DNA of 64,000 nt, from NCBI RefSeq assembly GCF_026262505.1, contig NC_067208.1, positions 9,619,962-9,683,961 on the forward strand, given 5' to 3'. This DNA comes from Trichomonas vaginalis G3. Lineage: Eukaryota; Parabasalia; Trichomonadida; Trichomonadidae. Position 1 is the first letter of the stretch. The number at the start of each line of letters is the position of its first letter. Positions 56,015-64,000 of the stretch are shown here, one piece after another. The notes under the pieces are model-generated. The model had not been told where the DNA came from. It made no database searches and saw nothing but the letters and a program-made list of their open reading frames with translations. A program made the translations under genes and the position numbers.

Positions 56015-58168
56015 CTATTTCATGCAATGTTTTATTTCTGTGCCGTCTTCAAGCACACCCCAGTACTTACGCTTGGAGAGAACATGAACTTCGGAAAATA
56101 CCTTATCTAGCTTAAAACAGCCCATCTTCTCACCGACCATACCCATTTCAATGAGTTTGTTATAGCCTTCTTCGTTCGTCATGAGTGCATCGATGTTCTC
56201 ATAGTAAACCACAATTTTGGATTTGACATCGGAGAAGAATTTGTTGTAGTTGTCAAGGACTGCTTTTGCGAACTGAGGATACGACCAATGTTCGACAATA
56301 GGTTTTAATGTGGTTACTAAGCCACTTTGACCTTGAGTAAATTCGTACTTCAAAACAAAAGAAGAGAACCTTTCAACAAAGTTGTCGACCTTCTCATAGT
56401 GTTTACTCTTCATCGTTTGAGGTTTCTTAATGGAATATCCCCATGTTGAATTCATCAGCAATTTGAGTGTCATTGCAAGTTTGGGGTTTGAAGCCTTCCT
56501 AATATCATAGAGTTGTTGCATGACTTTTCCAACTGTATAGTTCCTTCCCGGGAACTCGCCATCTTCGTTTGGAATTCCAGTTGGAATATATTGGACAAAC
56601 CTCATGTACGCAGCGTTAAGGTCGACATAATATATCTTTTCGTTTGAGTCAAACTTGTCGCAACCTATGGGTCCGGTTTGTGGAAATTCAAGTGAATCTC
56701 TTATCTTCTGAGAAACCTCTCCTGTTATCTCATAAACATCGTCGAAGCAACCTGTTTCATATAAAACCTTCTGACCTAACTCAGATGCTCTCCAATACAA
56801 TTTTACGTCGATTGGATGTCTCAATGAAAGTTTGTTTATAGCATCTTGAAGTTCTTGCAACCTCATTGGAAGTTCTTCTGGTTCAGGTTGGTATCCGAAC
56901 AATCCAACTCCTTTTGGAACAGTGTACTTCTTTTGTGCTATAACTTTGTCCGGAACAACCTTTGGTCTTGCTAACAATGAAAAGTTTGTTTCGTCTTTTG
57001 GTACAAAAGTTTCTGTCAGCTTGTCATCTGGAATCGGTTCCAACAAACCTTTCTCGAAAAGAATGTTAACAGCCCTGACAATGTTGCACTTACCTTTTCC
57101 GAACAATGGGTTTGTAAGACTTTCGTTCAACATGAAGTGGTTGTGGACAAGTACAATCTTCAACCATGGTAATTTGAAGTCAACAACATAGTCATCGTGT
57201 GAAGAACCTTTCTCAGTCGGTATGTTGACTCGGATATTCACATTTGCCAACGGTGCAACTTTTGACAGTTGACCTCTGAGTATATACCTTGTCTTCACAC
57301 ATGACTCAAGATACTTCATCTTCTCTTCTGAAACAAGACCAGAGTTCCTGAGACATGTAAGAATACAAGGTTCATTGACAATTTTTTCAATTGAATTGTA
57401 AATTCCATACCTGGTCAAGTCAATGTCAGACTTATTTCTGAACGGGAAGTATCCAGCATGTTGTCTGACTGCTTGAGGGTTATGTTGGTACCATTCGAAC
57501 TTTACACTTGCAATTCCTTCAATTGCATTCAAAATGTCTGAGTCGGAGTCAAACATTTGTTCTCTCTTTGTAGTCTTGAAAGCGTCGAGAAGTTGTGCGG
57601 CTGTTGCGACATTGCCATGCGCATAGTATATATGACCGTCCAAATCTGTTACGGTTAGTCTGAGATTGTATCCTTTCTTATTTCCGTCTTGTATAGCAGC
57701 AAGTACACCCATGAAGCCTTCTTTGTTCTTTCCTTCGTCAAAGTTTACTGTAAAGGTTCGACCTGAACCAATCTTAGTTCTAACCTCACGGTACTTTTCA
57801 TATGCATATCTTGTTCTTTCCATGGGAGCATGTTTGGCTTCACCTTTTCCTTTTTTCCTCCTCAAAGGATGCAATTGTTCGTTATGTTTCCAGTAGAATC
57901 TGGCAAAGCCGTCGTGTCCTTCAACTTGAGGCTCACTAACATTGAAAGGCAAGTTCATAAGACGTTCTTCTTCTAACCTCTCGAGTCTGTTTGGATAATT
58001 GGCGCGCGCGGTTTCCAAGTCCATCTCATAGGTCAGACCAGCCAGTTTGTCATAGACTTTTATTGGCTTTCCCTTCCTATATTTAAACTTCTTTGAAACT
58101 TTCCAACCATATCTTTGCAACTCTGCTTTTATTCTAGCAGATTTTCTATCCATTCTATATAGAGGCAT
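56015..58168 (-). CDS. Protein-primed family B DNA polymerase
   Basis: 717 aa, looks whole. N-terminal ~210 residues basic/helical, then the region common to Polinton polymerases (FPFRNKSDIDLTRYGIYNSI, NEPCILTCLRNSGL) and an exonuclease-side segment. Palm motif A YYVDLNAAYM (about 513-522), motif B LKLLMNSTWGYS (568-579), and the motif C region near 655-665. It replicates linear DNA from a protein primer at the ends; the conserved terminal hairpins would be its start sites (inference). Followed downstream by the variable-family gene and preceded by the Lys/Glu-rich protein. Confidence 0.85.
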   Translation of the reverse strand: MPLYRMDRKSARIKAELQRYGWKVSKKFKYRKGKPIKVYDKLAGLTYEMDLETARANYPNRLERLEEERLMNLPFNVSEPQVEGHDGFARFYWKHNEQLHPLRRKKGKGEAKHAPMERTRYAYEKYREVRTKIGSGRTFTVNFDEGKNKEGFMGVLAAIQDGNKKGYNLRLTVTDLDGHIYYAHGNVATAAQLLDAFKTTKREQMFDSDSDILNAIEGIASVKFEWYQHNPQAVRQHAGYFPFRNKSDIDLTRYGIYNSIEKIVNEPCILTCLRNSGLVSEEKMKYLESCVKTRYILRGQLSKVAPLANVNIRVNIPTEKGSSHDDYVVDFKLPWLKIVLVHNHFMLNESLTNPLFGKGKCNIVRAVNILFEKGLLEPIPDDKLTETFVPKDETNFSLLARPKVVPDKVIAQKKYTVPKGVGLFGYQPEPEELPMRLQELQDAINKLSLRHPIDVKLYWRASELGQKVLYETGCFDDVYEITGEVSQKIRDSLEFPQTGPIGCDKFDSNEKIYYVDLNAAYMRFVQYIPTGIPNEDGEFPGRNYTVGKVMQQLYDIRKASNPKLAMTLKLLMNSTWGYSIKKPQTMKSKHYEKVDNFVERFSSFVLKYEFTQGQSGLVTTLKPIVEHWSYPQFAKAVLDNYNKFFSDVKSKIVVYYENIDALMTNEEGYNKLIEMGMVGEKMGCFKLDKVFSEVHVLSKRKYWGVLEDGTEIKHCMK

Positions 58169-58201
58169 TTTTATATAAAAATAAAAATATACTGTTTTCT
58201 T

Positions 58202-58792
58202 TTACTTTACATAGCCGCCTGCTATCATAAGTCTTTGACGCCAACCCATACCAGCTAATGAAGGTTGACTTGGTTTAGTATTGAAACTAACCTTTGGTCT
58301 TGGTTTATCTTCAGTTTTTGGCTCACCTTCTTCTATTGGTTTTTCGTCACTTTTTGGTTCCTCTGACCTTACTTCACTTGCAGGTATGGTTGTGTCGTTA
58401 GTATCTTCGTAAATATCATATGCCATCTGTCTTTGTTTTCCTTTCAACTTTTTGTGTTTGTTGTAAAGTTTAGAATATTTTGACTCTAAGTCAATGAGAT
58501 GTTCTATAATGAACTGTTGGTCGGTGAAGTATACCTTCCCATCTGTTGTCTCGAAAACTCCTTCAGACTTCAATATTTTATTTGTGAGAGTCTGTTTCTT
58601 TTTTGAGATACTTGCCGTTCCATTTTTATGAAAAGTGACTTTGTAGTTAGGGTTTGTATTTCCAGACCTCACACCTTCTATTATTGAATTTTTCTCTTCA
58701 TCTGTAAGTTCTTTGACAGGTTTTGACAATGGTTCTGAACTTTTTGTTTGTGGTGTCAAATCTACCGTTTCAACTTCTTCGGTCATTTTCAT
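58202..58792 (-). CDS. Lys/Glu-rich protein with conserved C-terminal tail
   Basis: 196 aa, looks whole; counterpart of 31679-32263. The last 20 residues (SLAGMGWRQRLMIAGGYVK) are nearly unchanged while the Pro/Lys/Glu linker varies. Here the leader ATG is in frame (MKMTEEVETV), so either ATG could serve. Confidence 0.55.
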   Translation of the reverse strand: MKMTEEVETVDLTPQTKSSEPLSKPVKELTDEEKNSIIEGVRSGNTNPNYKVTFHKNGTASISKKKQTLTNKILKSEGVFETTDGKVYFTDQQFIIEHLIDLESKYSKLYNKHKKLKGKQRQMAYDIYEDTNDTTIPASEVRSEEPKSDEKPIEEGEPKTEDKPRPKVSFNTKPSQPSLAGMGWRQRLMIAGGYVK

Positions 58793-58806
58793 CTCAGTAA
58801 AAAATT

Positions 58807-58962
58807 TTAGTTTGGTTTGTTTTCAACTGGTTGTTGAGGTTTTTTAAGTCGGTCTAAAACTTCCTGAGGTATAGGAAGAACTTGACAAACACGTGGTGGT
58901 TTAACTACTGGAAGCCGACAAATCCATCTTGAGCCCATTTGTCTCAATGCTGTATTGTTCAT
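58807..58962 (-). CDS. Conserved 51-aa protein
   Basis: Same length and frame as 32283-32438 (MNNTALRQMGSRWICRLP ...). Leader ACTGAGATGAAATGAAC again has the overlapping ATG AAA TGA upstream frame. Confidence 0.6.
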   Translation of the reverse strand: MNNTALRQMGSRWICRLPVVKPPRVCQVLPIPQEVLDRLKKPQQPVENKPN

Positions 58963-58981
58963 TTCATCTCAGTAAAAAATT

Positions 58982-59383
58982 TTACATTCCCCACGTTTGA
59001 GGCGGTTGAGGTTGGTTGTTGTTTACCCACTGTTGTGCATGGTTATATCCTCTGTTAAAGAATCTTTCACCTTGGTCCATATAGTGCCCTGCTTGGTTAT
59101 AGTAGTCATTTGCTTTGTTATAGTAGTTTCCTGCTTGTGTTCTTACATTGTCCATCCATCCTTGAACTTTTCCTCTTGTTTCAGGATTTGGAATAAGATT
59201 TGTTGCATCTCGTGCTACCTCCCAACCTTTCTGTACAGTTTGTATAATAGGTTGTGCTTTCTCTTTAAGTATACCTAATGTACTCAAAATCTTCCTTCCA
59301 ATTCCAAATGCACCTCTGGCTATTGTTCCCACTGCGGGTAAAAATCTAGATGCGACTCCTGCTAATGCGCCAAATAAACCCAT
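58982..59383 (-). CDS. pVI-like amphipathic virion protein
   Basis: 133 aa, looks whole. Residues 1-40 form a Gly/Ala-rich amphipathic membrane-active type helix (MGLFGALAGVASRFLPAVGT, GAFGIGRKILSTLG). The middle is helical with YNKANDYYNQAGHYMDQGER pseudo-repeats, and the C-terminus is Gln/Pro-rich ending WGM. Adenovirus pVI and Polinton pVI-like proteins share an N-terminal amphipathic helix that disrupts membranes; assignment is by pattern. ATG 17 bp from the divergent integrase ATG. Confidence 0.55.
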   Translation of the reverse strand: MGLFGALAGVASRFLPAVGTIARGAFGIGRKILSTLGILKEKAQPIIQTVQKGWEVARDATNLIPNPETRGKVQGWMDNVRTQAGNYYNKANDYYNQAGHYMDQGERFFNRGYNHAQQWVNNNQPQPPQTWGM

Positions 59384-59399
59384 TTCTTATGGGTTAAAA

Positions 59400-60359
59400 A
59401 TGACGAATTCAAACAAGGACCCGTATGTTTCTAAAGCAACAAAGAAAGCACTCATGGTAAAAATCTTTAGTTCAACACCAAATGCTTGGTTTATGGATAT
59501 CTTGGAAAACATTCCAAGGTATAGAGAAGATGGACCACCATACTGGCTAATATTTGTTGGTCAAAACACAAGATACTGTGAAGCCATACCATTACAGTCC
59601 AAAGCTATTTTAGATATCTTAGCAGCTTTGACAATATTCGTTGACAAATACCATCCAACAAAACTGACATCTGACTATGAAAGTTCTTTCAAATCAGACG
59701 ATATTAAAAACTATCTGCGTTCAAAAAATGTAAACCAATATTTCATTGTCGACCAAAACCATTCTGCTCTTGGTGTCATTGACAGTTGTATAAAAATCTT
59801 AAGAGACTTAAACCAACCACAAGGTGGTGAGGTAGATGAAATGTCATATGACGACAAATACAGGCACTTCTCCATGGCAAAGATGAGACAAGTTTTAAAT
59901 ATTTACAATAACCGTAAACAAAAAGGTTTGGGAAACCACTCCCCTGAAGAAATGAAAAACAACCCCGACTTAGAGAAAGACTTTATATTTAACAATTTAG
60001 TCAAAAGAGACAAACAAGAAAGAATGCCAGGCTTCAAACTTCAGAAAGGTGACAAAGTAAAAATAGAAATACCTAAACGCGACCCATATGAAAATACTAT
60101 TGACTATGACAACAACAAGTACCCGACAGGTACTCACATTCGTGTTCGTAAAAATAGAAGAAAGTATACAAGAGAATATTATGAAGTTTTAGGCAAACAT
60201 GGCAAAATGTACAGACTGCAAGCAGAAGATAAAACTACTATTGTCAGACCTCGTTTCAAACTTGTTAAGGTTCAGGGTGGTATACTTTCAAAGACTGTTC
60301 CTAACAAATATAAGACAACTCCTGACGAATATGCTAAAGAAGTTGAAAATGACGACTAA
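59400..60359 (+). CDS. Retroviral-type (Polinton) integrase
   Basis: 319 aa, looks whole. RNase H-like rve core: AWFMDILENIPR (first acidic residue near 33), GPPYWLIFVGQNTRYCEAIP, KLTSDYESSFKSDDIKNYL (second near 95), NQYFIVDQNHSALGVIDSCI. The C-terminal region (~200-300; KLQKGDKVKIEIPKRDP, THIRVRKNRRKYTREYYEVL) is SH3/chromo-like. Its role is to insert the linear element with 5-6-bp target duplication. The stop overlaps the stop of the convergent fibre gene (CTAA). Confidence 0.85.
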   Translation: MTNSNKDPYVSKATKKALMVKIFSSTPNAWFMDILENIPRYREDGPPYWLIFVGQNTRYCEAIPLQSKAILDILAALTIFVDKYHPTKLTSDYESSFKSDDIKNYLRSKNVNQYFIVDQNHSALGVIDSCIKILRDLNQPQGGEVDEMSYDDKYRHFSMAKMRQVLNIYNNRKQKGLGNHSPEEMKNNPDLEKDFIFNNLVKRDKQERMPGFKLQKGDKVKIEIPKRDPYENTIDYDNNKYPTGTHIRVRKNRRKYTREYYEVLGKHGKMYRLQAEDKTTIVRPRFKLVKVQGGILSKTVPNKYKTTPDEYAKEVENDD

Positions 60360-61666
60360 GCATTTCTATACCATGCGTAAACTGTCATGTAAGGTGGCAT
60401 ATAGTCTTTACTCTGCCCCGTTGTTTGCGTATACCCTGAAACGCGATGTGTATGGTTTCCTCCTCCCTCAGTGTTACTCCAGTAACAATTTATAGCAAAC
60501 TTAACGTTGTCTTTAACATCATATCCTTTACCTTTTGTCATTGCTGACCAATCCCAATATCTATGCTTATGCCAACCTGCTTGAGATGTACTTAAATCTA
60601 TGTAGTGACTGTGTGCAGGTAAATTTGCACCTGAAATCGTTTTACTTCCGCCTGTTTCCTTTGAAGAGTTTGCACAATACAAAAACCTGTCGACTATTTG
60701 AGTCCAAGTTCCAAAACCAAGTACTACTTCTGGTCTGGTAGAGTTCATTGACGTATAAATAGAACCTATAGGATATACTGTTTGAAGTATTTCTGTCTTT
60801 AATGTTTGAAGCTCTGTTTTGTCTGCTTTTTTATCATATAAATCTTGAGCAGTGAATTTAACATTGTTTTCATCCTCCATGACATAAACATTTCTACATC
60901 TAATGTCTTTATCCGATGTTAAACCTTCTGGAAAGTTAGGAGGTTTCCAAAGTAGTATATCCCCAGTTTCTTCAACCGTTCCTTCAATATTTTCTATACC
61001 AACAGTTCTGAAGAAATCGTGTGTATGGTTCTTATCTGCTTTCTTTTCAAGGCTAACGTTTAAGTCTGTTATTTCAGAAGATGTATGTGTATGTCCAACG
61101 TCACTTTTCCTGTTTAAGGTTTCTTGTAAGTTTGTAATATTTGCAATGGTATGTGTATGTCCAACGTCACTTTTCCTGTTTAAGGTTTCTTGTAAGTTTG
61201 TAATATTTGCAATGGTATGTGTATGAGTCTTTTTAGAATATTCGTTTTCAGCTCTTGTCACTTCACTTGACATTTTATTGTCAACATATGTTTTGTCTGC
61301 TAGTTCAGGATGAGTATGTTCTTTTGTTGCATATGTTGCATCTGCTCTGTCATGTTCTTCTTGAACTTTTTCAATGACATACTCTTTGTCAGCTTTGTTG
61401 TCAACATCTGCTTTCAAAAGAAGTTCTTTTATAGGTTTCTCGTTTAAAGTTCCTTTTGTTGGATTTATACAGACAGTATGGTTCCTATTGTCTTGAAACA
61501 GAAACTCATCTGTCATTGGGTTCATTGTCAGTTTTAAGTTTCCTTCTTTCAATGACTCAGATATCTTAGAATAGTTTGAAAAGTTTGTTGTGTTCTTATT
61601 TAGAGCTTGCACAATGAGTTGTCGGTTGTGTTGTATTTCTCTCATAGACGCTGTTTCATTTGACAT
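60356..61666 (-). CDS. Bacteriophage-like tail-fibre / receptor-binding protein
   Basis: 436 aa, looks whole. Residues 1-95: head region. About 95-215: tandem HTH-spaced repeats (KTHTHTIANITNLQETLNRK, GHTHTIANITNLQ, GHTHTSSEITDLNVSLEKK, NHTHDF) like those of phage side-tail and L-shaped fibres. About 215-300: variable centre. 300-436: collar/tip domain as in phage fibres (YPIGSIYTS, GFGTWTQIVDRFLY, GGSKTI, LPAHSHYI, GWHKHRYW, GNHTHRVSG, MPPYMTVYAWYR) with His-x-His pairs that bind metal in T4 gp12-type fibres. A receptor-binding spike for a eukaryotic element is inferred. Confidence 0.8.
   Translation of the reverse strand: MSNETASMREIQHNRQLIVQALNKNTTNFSNYSKISESLKEGNLKLTMNPMTDEFLFQDNRNHTVCINPTKGTLNEKPIKELLLKADVDNKADKEYVIEKVQEEHDRADATYATKEHTHPELADKTYVDNKMSSEVTRAENEYSKKTHTHTIANITNLQETLNRKSDVGHTHTIANITNLQETLNRKSDVGHTHTSSEITDLNVSLEKKADKNHTHDFFRTVGIENIEGTVEETGDILLWKPPNFPEGLTSDKDIRCRNVYVMEDENNVKFTAQDLYDKKADKTELQTLKTEILQTVYPIGSIYTSMNSTRPEVVLGFGTWTQIVDRFLYCANSSKETGGSKTISGANLPAHSHYIDLSTSQAGWHKHRYWDWSAMTKGKGYDVKDNVKFAINCYWSNTEGGGNHTHRVSGYTQTTGQSKDYMPPYMTVYAWYRNA
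61075..61225. repeat. 66-bp tandem repeats in the fibre gene
   Basis: Two near-perfect 66-bp units encode the HTHTIANITNLQETLNRK step (TATGTGTATGTCCAACGTCA...). Polinton-1 has a shorter array with a diverged unit (HTHSISDITNLQETLN). Array length is expected to change by slippage. Confidence 0.8.
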
Positions 61667-61684
61667 TTTTATTCTAGATAAAAA

Positions 61685-62530
61685 ATGCTTTCAATAGAAA
61701 AAGAAAATTCAAGAGTTGCTACAACTAAACCATTAGATGAACTTTTTACTAATGTCGGTCAAAAGTTTGAGACAGAGACCGTAAAGCATGAAGGCTATCG
61801 TTTTGACTACCCACTAAGATGGTTAAGAGACCCATCTGTCACAAAAGCCATTGGCTTTCGTAGAATGAAGTTCATTTCAGAAGCCATACATGGTTTCCCA
61901 TTTACGGTCGGTTTTGAAGTTAAATACTATAACAAAGAAAAACGTACGTATGAGAAATTTGAACAGGGAAAACTTTTACAAGTTAGTTTGCTTGTAAACT
62001 TAGAAACAACTCTTCAAGCTTTTCAAAAAAATAAACGATATCTATCTCGAATATGCAAACCAGTATAACATTGACGAAGGAGAGTACCATCTCGATATTA
62101 TATATGACAGGAAAAACGCAACTGTTAAAATCAATAAAATAGAAGACCTTGGAGAAAACGTTTATATTTCTACAAAATATAACAACTTGGCATGGTATAG
62201 GTTTTTGAGGATGTTAAATCAGCCTGCAGAATATCCAGTACACCCGGACTTTTATGAAGTCGAAACCCTAATGGAACATATGAAAATGTTTTCGACCCAG
62301 ATGCTATTATAGTTCATGCTTCATTTTCTGGTGCGCAAAACTCTTTCTTATGTCTGATGAATGACTTTTACGAAAAACCTACAAAGCTATATGAACCGCC
62401 GAGTGGAAGTATTTCAGACTTTCAAGTATGGTTTACTACAGATGGAAGAAAGAGAATAATTCCATTATACCACGCGTTTTACTTAGAACTTAGTTTCATA
62501 TACAACTACTATCGAACGGTAAAAATATAA
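61685..62530 (+). pseudogene. Variable partner gene (MLSIEKE family), degraded copy
   Basis: Conserved N-terminus (MLSIEKENSRVATTKPLDEL) and C-terminus with 35450-36297, but a different middle (FPFTVGFEVKYYNKEKRTYE). Head-to-head with the fibre gene over 18 bp. Degraded. Confidence 0.6.
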
Positions 62531-62533
62531 TTT

Positions 62534-62776
62534 TTAATACGGTTGAGGTGTTGGATTTGGTTGCCAACTAGACTGTGGTGCAGGTTCAGGCTGTTGTATA
62601 ACAGGAGCTTGTTCTTCTGGTTCAGGGTCTTTAGGTATAATACCAACGAACTGACCTACTCTTTTACCAATATTTTTGACACCGTTCCAAATTCCTCTTC
62701 CGACAGATTTTATTCCATTCCATATACCTCTTCCAACATTTCGAAAGAAGTTTCCTATTCTTCCAAAGAAACCCAT
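62534..62776 (-). CDS. Small amphipathic Gly/Arg-rich virion-type protein
   Basis: 80 aa, looks whole. MGFFGRIGNFFRNVGRGIWN, GIKSVGRGIWNGVKNIGKR, then IIPKDPEPEEQAPV and a Pro/Gln tail. Differences from 36302-36544 fall mostly in the helix and keep its cationic amphipathic character. Confidence 0.55.
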   Translation of the reverse strand: MGFFGRIGNFFRNVGRGIWNGIKSVGRGIWNGVKNIGKRVGQFVGIIPKDPEPEEQAPVIQQPEPAPQSSWQPNPTPQPY

Positions 62777-62794
62777 TTTACTATATGTAAAAAT

Positions 62795-63155
62795 CTAATG
62801 TCCACCTAGTCTTTTGCGTTTCCTTCTGAGTTCCATTGCATTCTTTAACTGGAGCTCATACATTCTATTTCTCCTCTGGTAGAAAACATATTCTGGGTCA
62901 ACTCCTGTGTTCGCGTCATCTGCATAGAGTTGTTTATATCCCACTTCAGGGTTTGTATAAAACTCTTTCCATCTCATATTTGCATACCATGGTGGCAAAC
63001 CTAACGCAGCGTCATTTGACATGGCAGTTTGCATTTGTACATGTTGGCACTTGACCATAGTTTGCCATTGCAGTTTGTATTCTAACTTCATTTGGAATAT
63101 TCTCTGGGTTTGGTTGTCCAGGTTGCTGTGCATTCGCTAAGTTCTGTGCGTCCAT
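62795..63155 (-). pseudogene. Basic-tail virion-type protein, degraded copy
   Basis: Counterpart of 36563-36925; conserved centre (LPPWYANMRWKEFYTNPEVG) and basic tail (RRKRKRLGGH). Degraded. Confidence 0.5.
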
Positions 63156-63178
63156 TTAATATTAGATAAAAATATCTC

Positions 63179-63309
63179 TTACGAGTACATATGCTGAACA
63201 TTTGCAGGTATTGGTTCATCTTCATATTCTCTATATCTTTCTGCCACGTCAAATAAGTAAATGACACAATGGAAAAACCTAAAACAAGTAGTCCTATTTC
63301 AAACCACAT
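63179..63309 (-). pseudogene. Tiny membrane protein, degraded copy
   Basis: Counterpart of 36949-37080: starts MWFEIGLLVLGF and overlaps the methyltransferase 3' end in the same way. Confidence 0.4.
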
Positions 63310-64000
63310 TTACTTACCAATAAAATTTCTTTGTTATGACACTTTCTCCGGTTTATAGGACCTCTCTCATATTCTATCTTGTCATATATAAACTCATAGT
63401 CATGTATGTCCTCTAACCATCTCATAACGGTTTCCAAACCACTTTTATCGGATGTAAAGTAAAAGCATGGATGGTTATGTAAAACGTCTAAAGTTTCTAA
63501 AGAGTCTCTCAAAGTCCAGTCTACTTGGTATTGAAAATCATATGTGTTATAGAACGGCGGGTCTACTATAAAGAAAACATTTTCCTTGTCTTTGTATTTT
63601 TCATACAACTCTGTCCAATGACATCTCACAAACTCTATACCCTCAGTATATTTTTCTATGTTCTCTTTGAAAACCTTTGTATAGTTAAGATATAAAACGT
63701 TTGACATAAGTGTTTCAATGTCATGAACTCTTATAGAACCACTATATAATAGTCTAGAAGATATACTATCCCAGTCAATATACTCTGCCTTTTTCAAAAC
63801 CTCTCTGACAGTATTTTTCTTATCTAATGGTATACGTTCCATCTTACCTATAGGTATCTTTTCTTTTAACTCACTCAATATTTTGTTTGTGTCTGGTATA
63901 TGTTTGAGACGGTTCATATAGTTGTCGAAGTCATTGCATATAATCTTTGAGTCTGGGAATACGGTATGGCATAGATGGGATATATAGAAACTTCCACCGA
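63294..64000 (-). CDS. Dam-like N6-adenine methyltransferase, cut by the window end
   Basis: The frame is open to the window edge; motif I (FGGSFYISHLC) is at the border and motif IV IVDPPFYNT lies inside. Nearly identical to 37065-37883. The start and the right end of the element lie beyond the window. Confidence 0.85.
   Translation of the reverse strand, partial: GGSFYISHLCHTVFPDSKIICNDFDNYMNRLKHIPDTNKILSELKEKIPIGKMERIPLDKKNTVREVLKKAEYIDWDSISSRLLYSGSIRVHDIETLMSNVLYLNYTKVFKENIEKYTEGIEFVRCHWTELYEKYKDKENVFFIVDPPFYNTYDFQYQVDWTLRDSLETLDVLHNHPCFYFTSDKSGLETVMRWLEDIHDYEFIYDKIEYERGPINRRKCHNKEILLVSKCGLK

Larger units (their letters stand above)
39889..64000. mobile_element. Polinton-2 (Maverick/Polinton), broken fossil, right end outside window
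   Basis: Starts with a 20-nt A-run and the same end repeat as Polinton-1; gene order matches throughout. Whole-looking genes include the large coiled-coil protein, major capsid, ATPase, polymerase, integrase and fibre. About a dozen lesions by eye, mostly in the small-capsid/helicase stretch and near the right end. Recent by similarity to Polinton-1. Its left end also carries a second copy of the terminal hairpin and a piece of methyltransferase gene. Confidence 0.9.

Noticed and set aside
60356-61666. Phage or bacterial contamination as the source of the fibre gene
   Set aside because: It is present in both elements between integrase and capsid-type genes, with matching codon texture and a shared divergent promoter.
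1-64000. tRNA, rRNA or snRNA genes
   Set aside because: I searched by eye for tRNA T-loop/anticodon patterns and rRNA words on both strands and found nothing convincing.

Overview
Organism. The window looks like nuclear DNA of a parabasalid protist, most likely Trichomonas vaginalis or a close relative. It is very AT-rich, has long gene-poor stretches, and carries 5'-truncated members of lineage-specific surface-type families (ALK/LTK-like glycine-rich domain, NATWLQIFHHD-type domain, F5/8-type-C-like domain, beta-helix-like repeats). Leaders are very short, with trichomonad Inr-like TCAYTW words just before ATG (for example TTCACTTAAA-ATG before 14519 and 40355). Giant Maverick/Polinton elements are a known hallmark of that genome. 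The species call is inference; no rRNA or other marker lies in the window.

Layout. (1) 1-12230: decayed host DNA with gene fragments, a Leu/Ser-coding minisatellite (5540-6870), strong hairpins, two small MITEs and one host gene cut by a TTAA-flanked MITE. (2) 12231-38638: a nested insertion. An outer DNA transposon (TIR GTAGGGTTGTTA, 6-bp target duplication CTTTTT) was itself hit by Polinton-1 (12886-38169, about 25.3 kb, 5-bp duplication AAATT). A paralogous host segment at 610-1940 shows the uninterrupted state. (3) 38639-39888: the other half of the interrupted host segment. (4) 39889 to the window end: Polinton-2, whose right end lies outside the window.

Polinton gene plan, shared by both copies. 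Left half, mostly + strand: large basic/coiled-coil protein, major capsid protein, an antisense small gene overlapping the capsid 3' end, a small protein, penton-like minor capsid protein, D5-like SF3 helicase, a possible ssDNA-binding protein, an antisense Lys/Glu-rich protein, packaging ATPase. Right half, mostly - strand: protein-primed family B DNA polymerase, a Lys/Glu-rich protein, a 51-aa protein, a pVI-like amphipathic protein, retroviral-type integrase (+), a bacteriophage-like tail-fibre protein, a head-to-head variable gene (+), a second small amphipathic protein, a basic-tail protein, a tiny membrane protein and a Dam-like N6-adenine methyltransferase. I found no adenain-type protease. 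Both elements are fossils: Polinton-1 has roughly fifteen breaks and Polinton-2 about a dozen by eye, but the shared core differs only sporadically, so both look recent.

Accessory islands, between ATPase and polymerase, differ between the copies. Polinton-1 has small membrane and acidic proteins, a Pro/Gln/Tyr-rich protein and a coiled-coil/HNH protein. Polinton-2 has three KilA-N-type genes and a second copy of the variable-gene family. Several accessory genes are bounded by inverted arrays of a short GC-rich word. The array geometry and an AT-rich edge motif are conserved, but the word differs: GGTGA in Polinton-1, GGGTAGA in Polinton-2, and a third variant near 54901. One module is bracketed by 31-bp direct repeats in Polinton-1 and absent at the same point in Polinton-2. 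These word-swapped cassettes, the mosaic phage-like fibre locus and the covarying hairpin in the element ends are the most unusual signals here.
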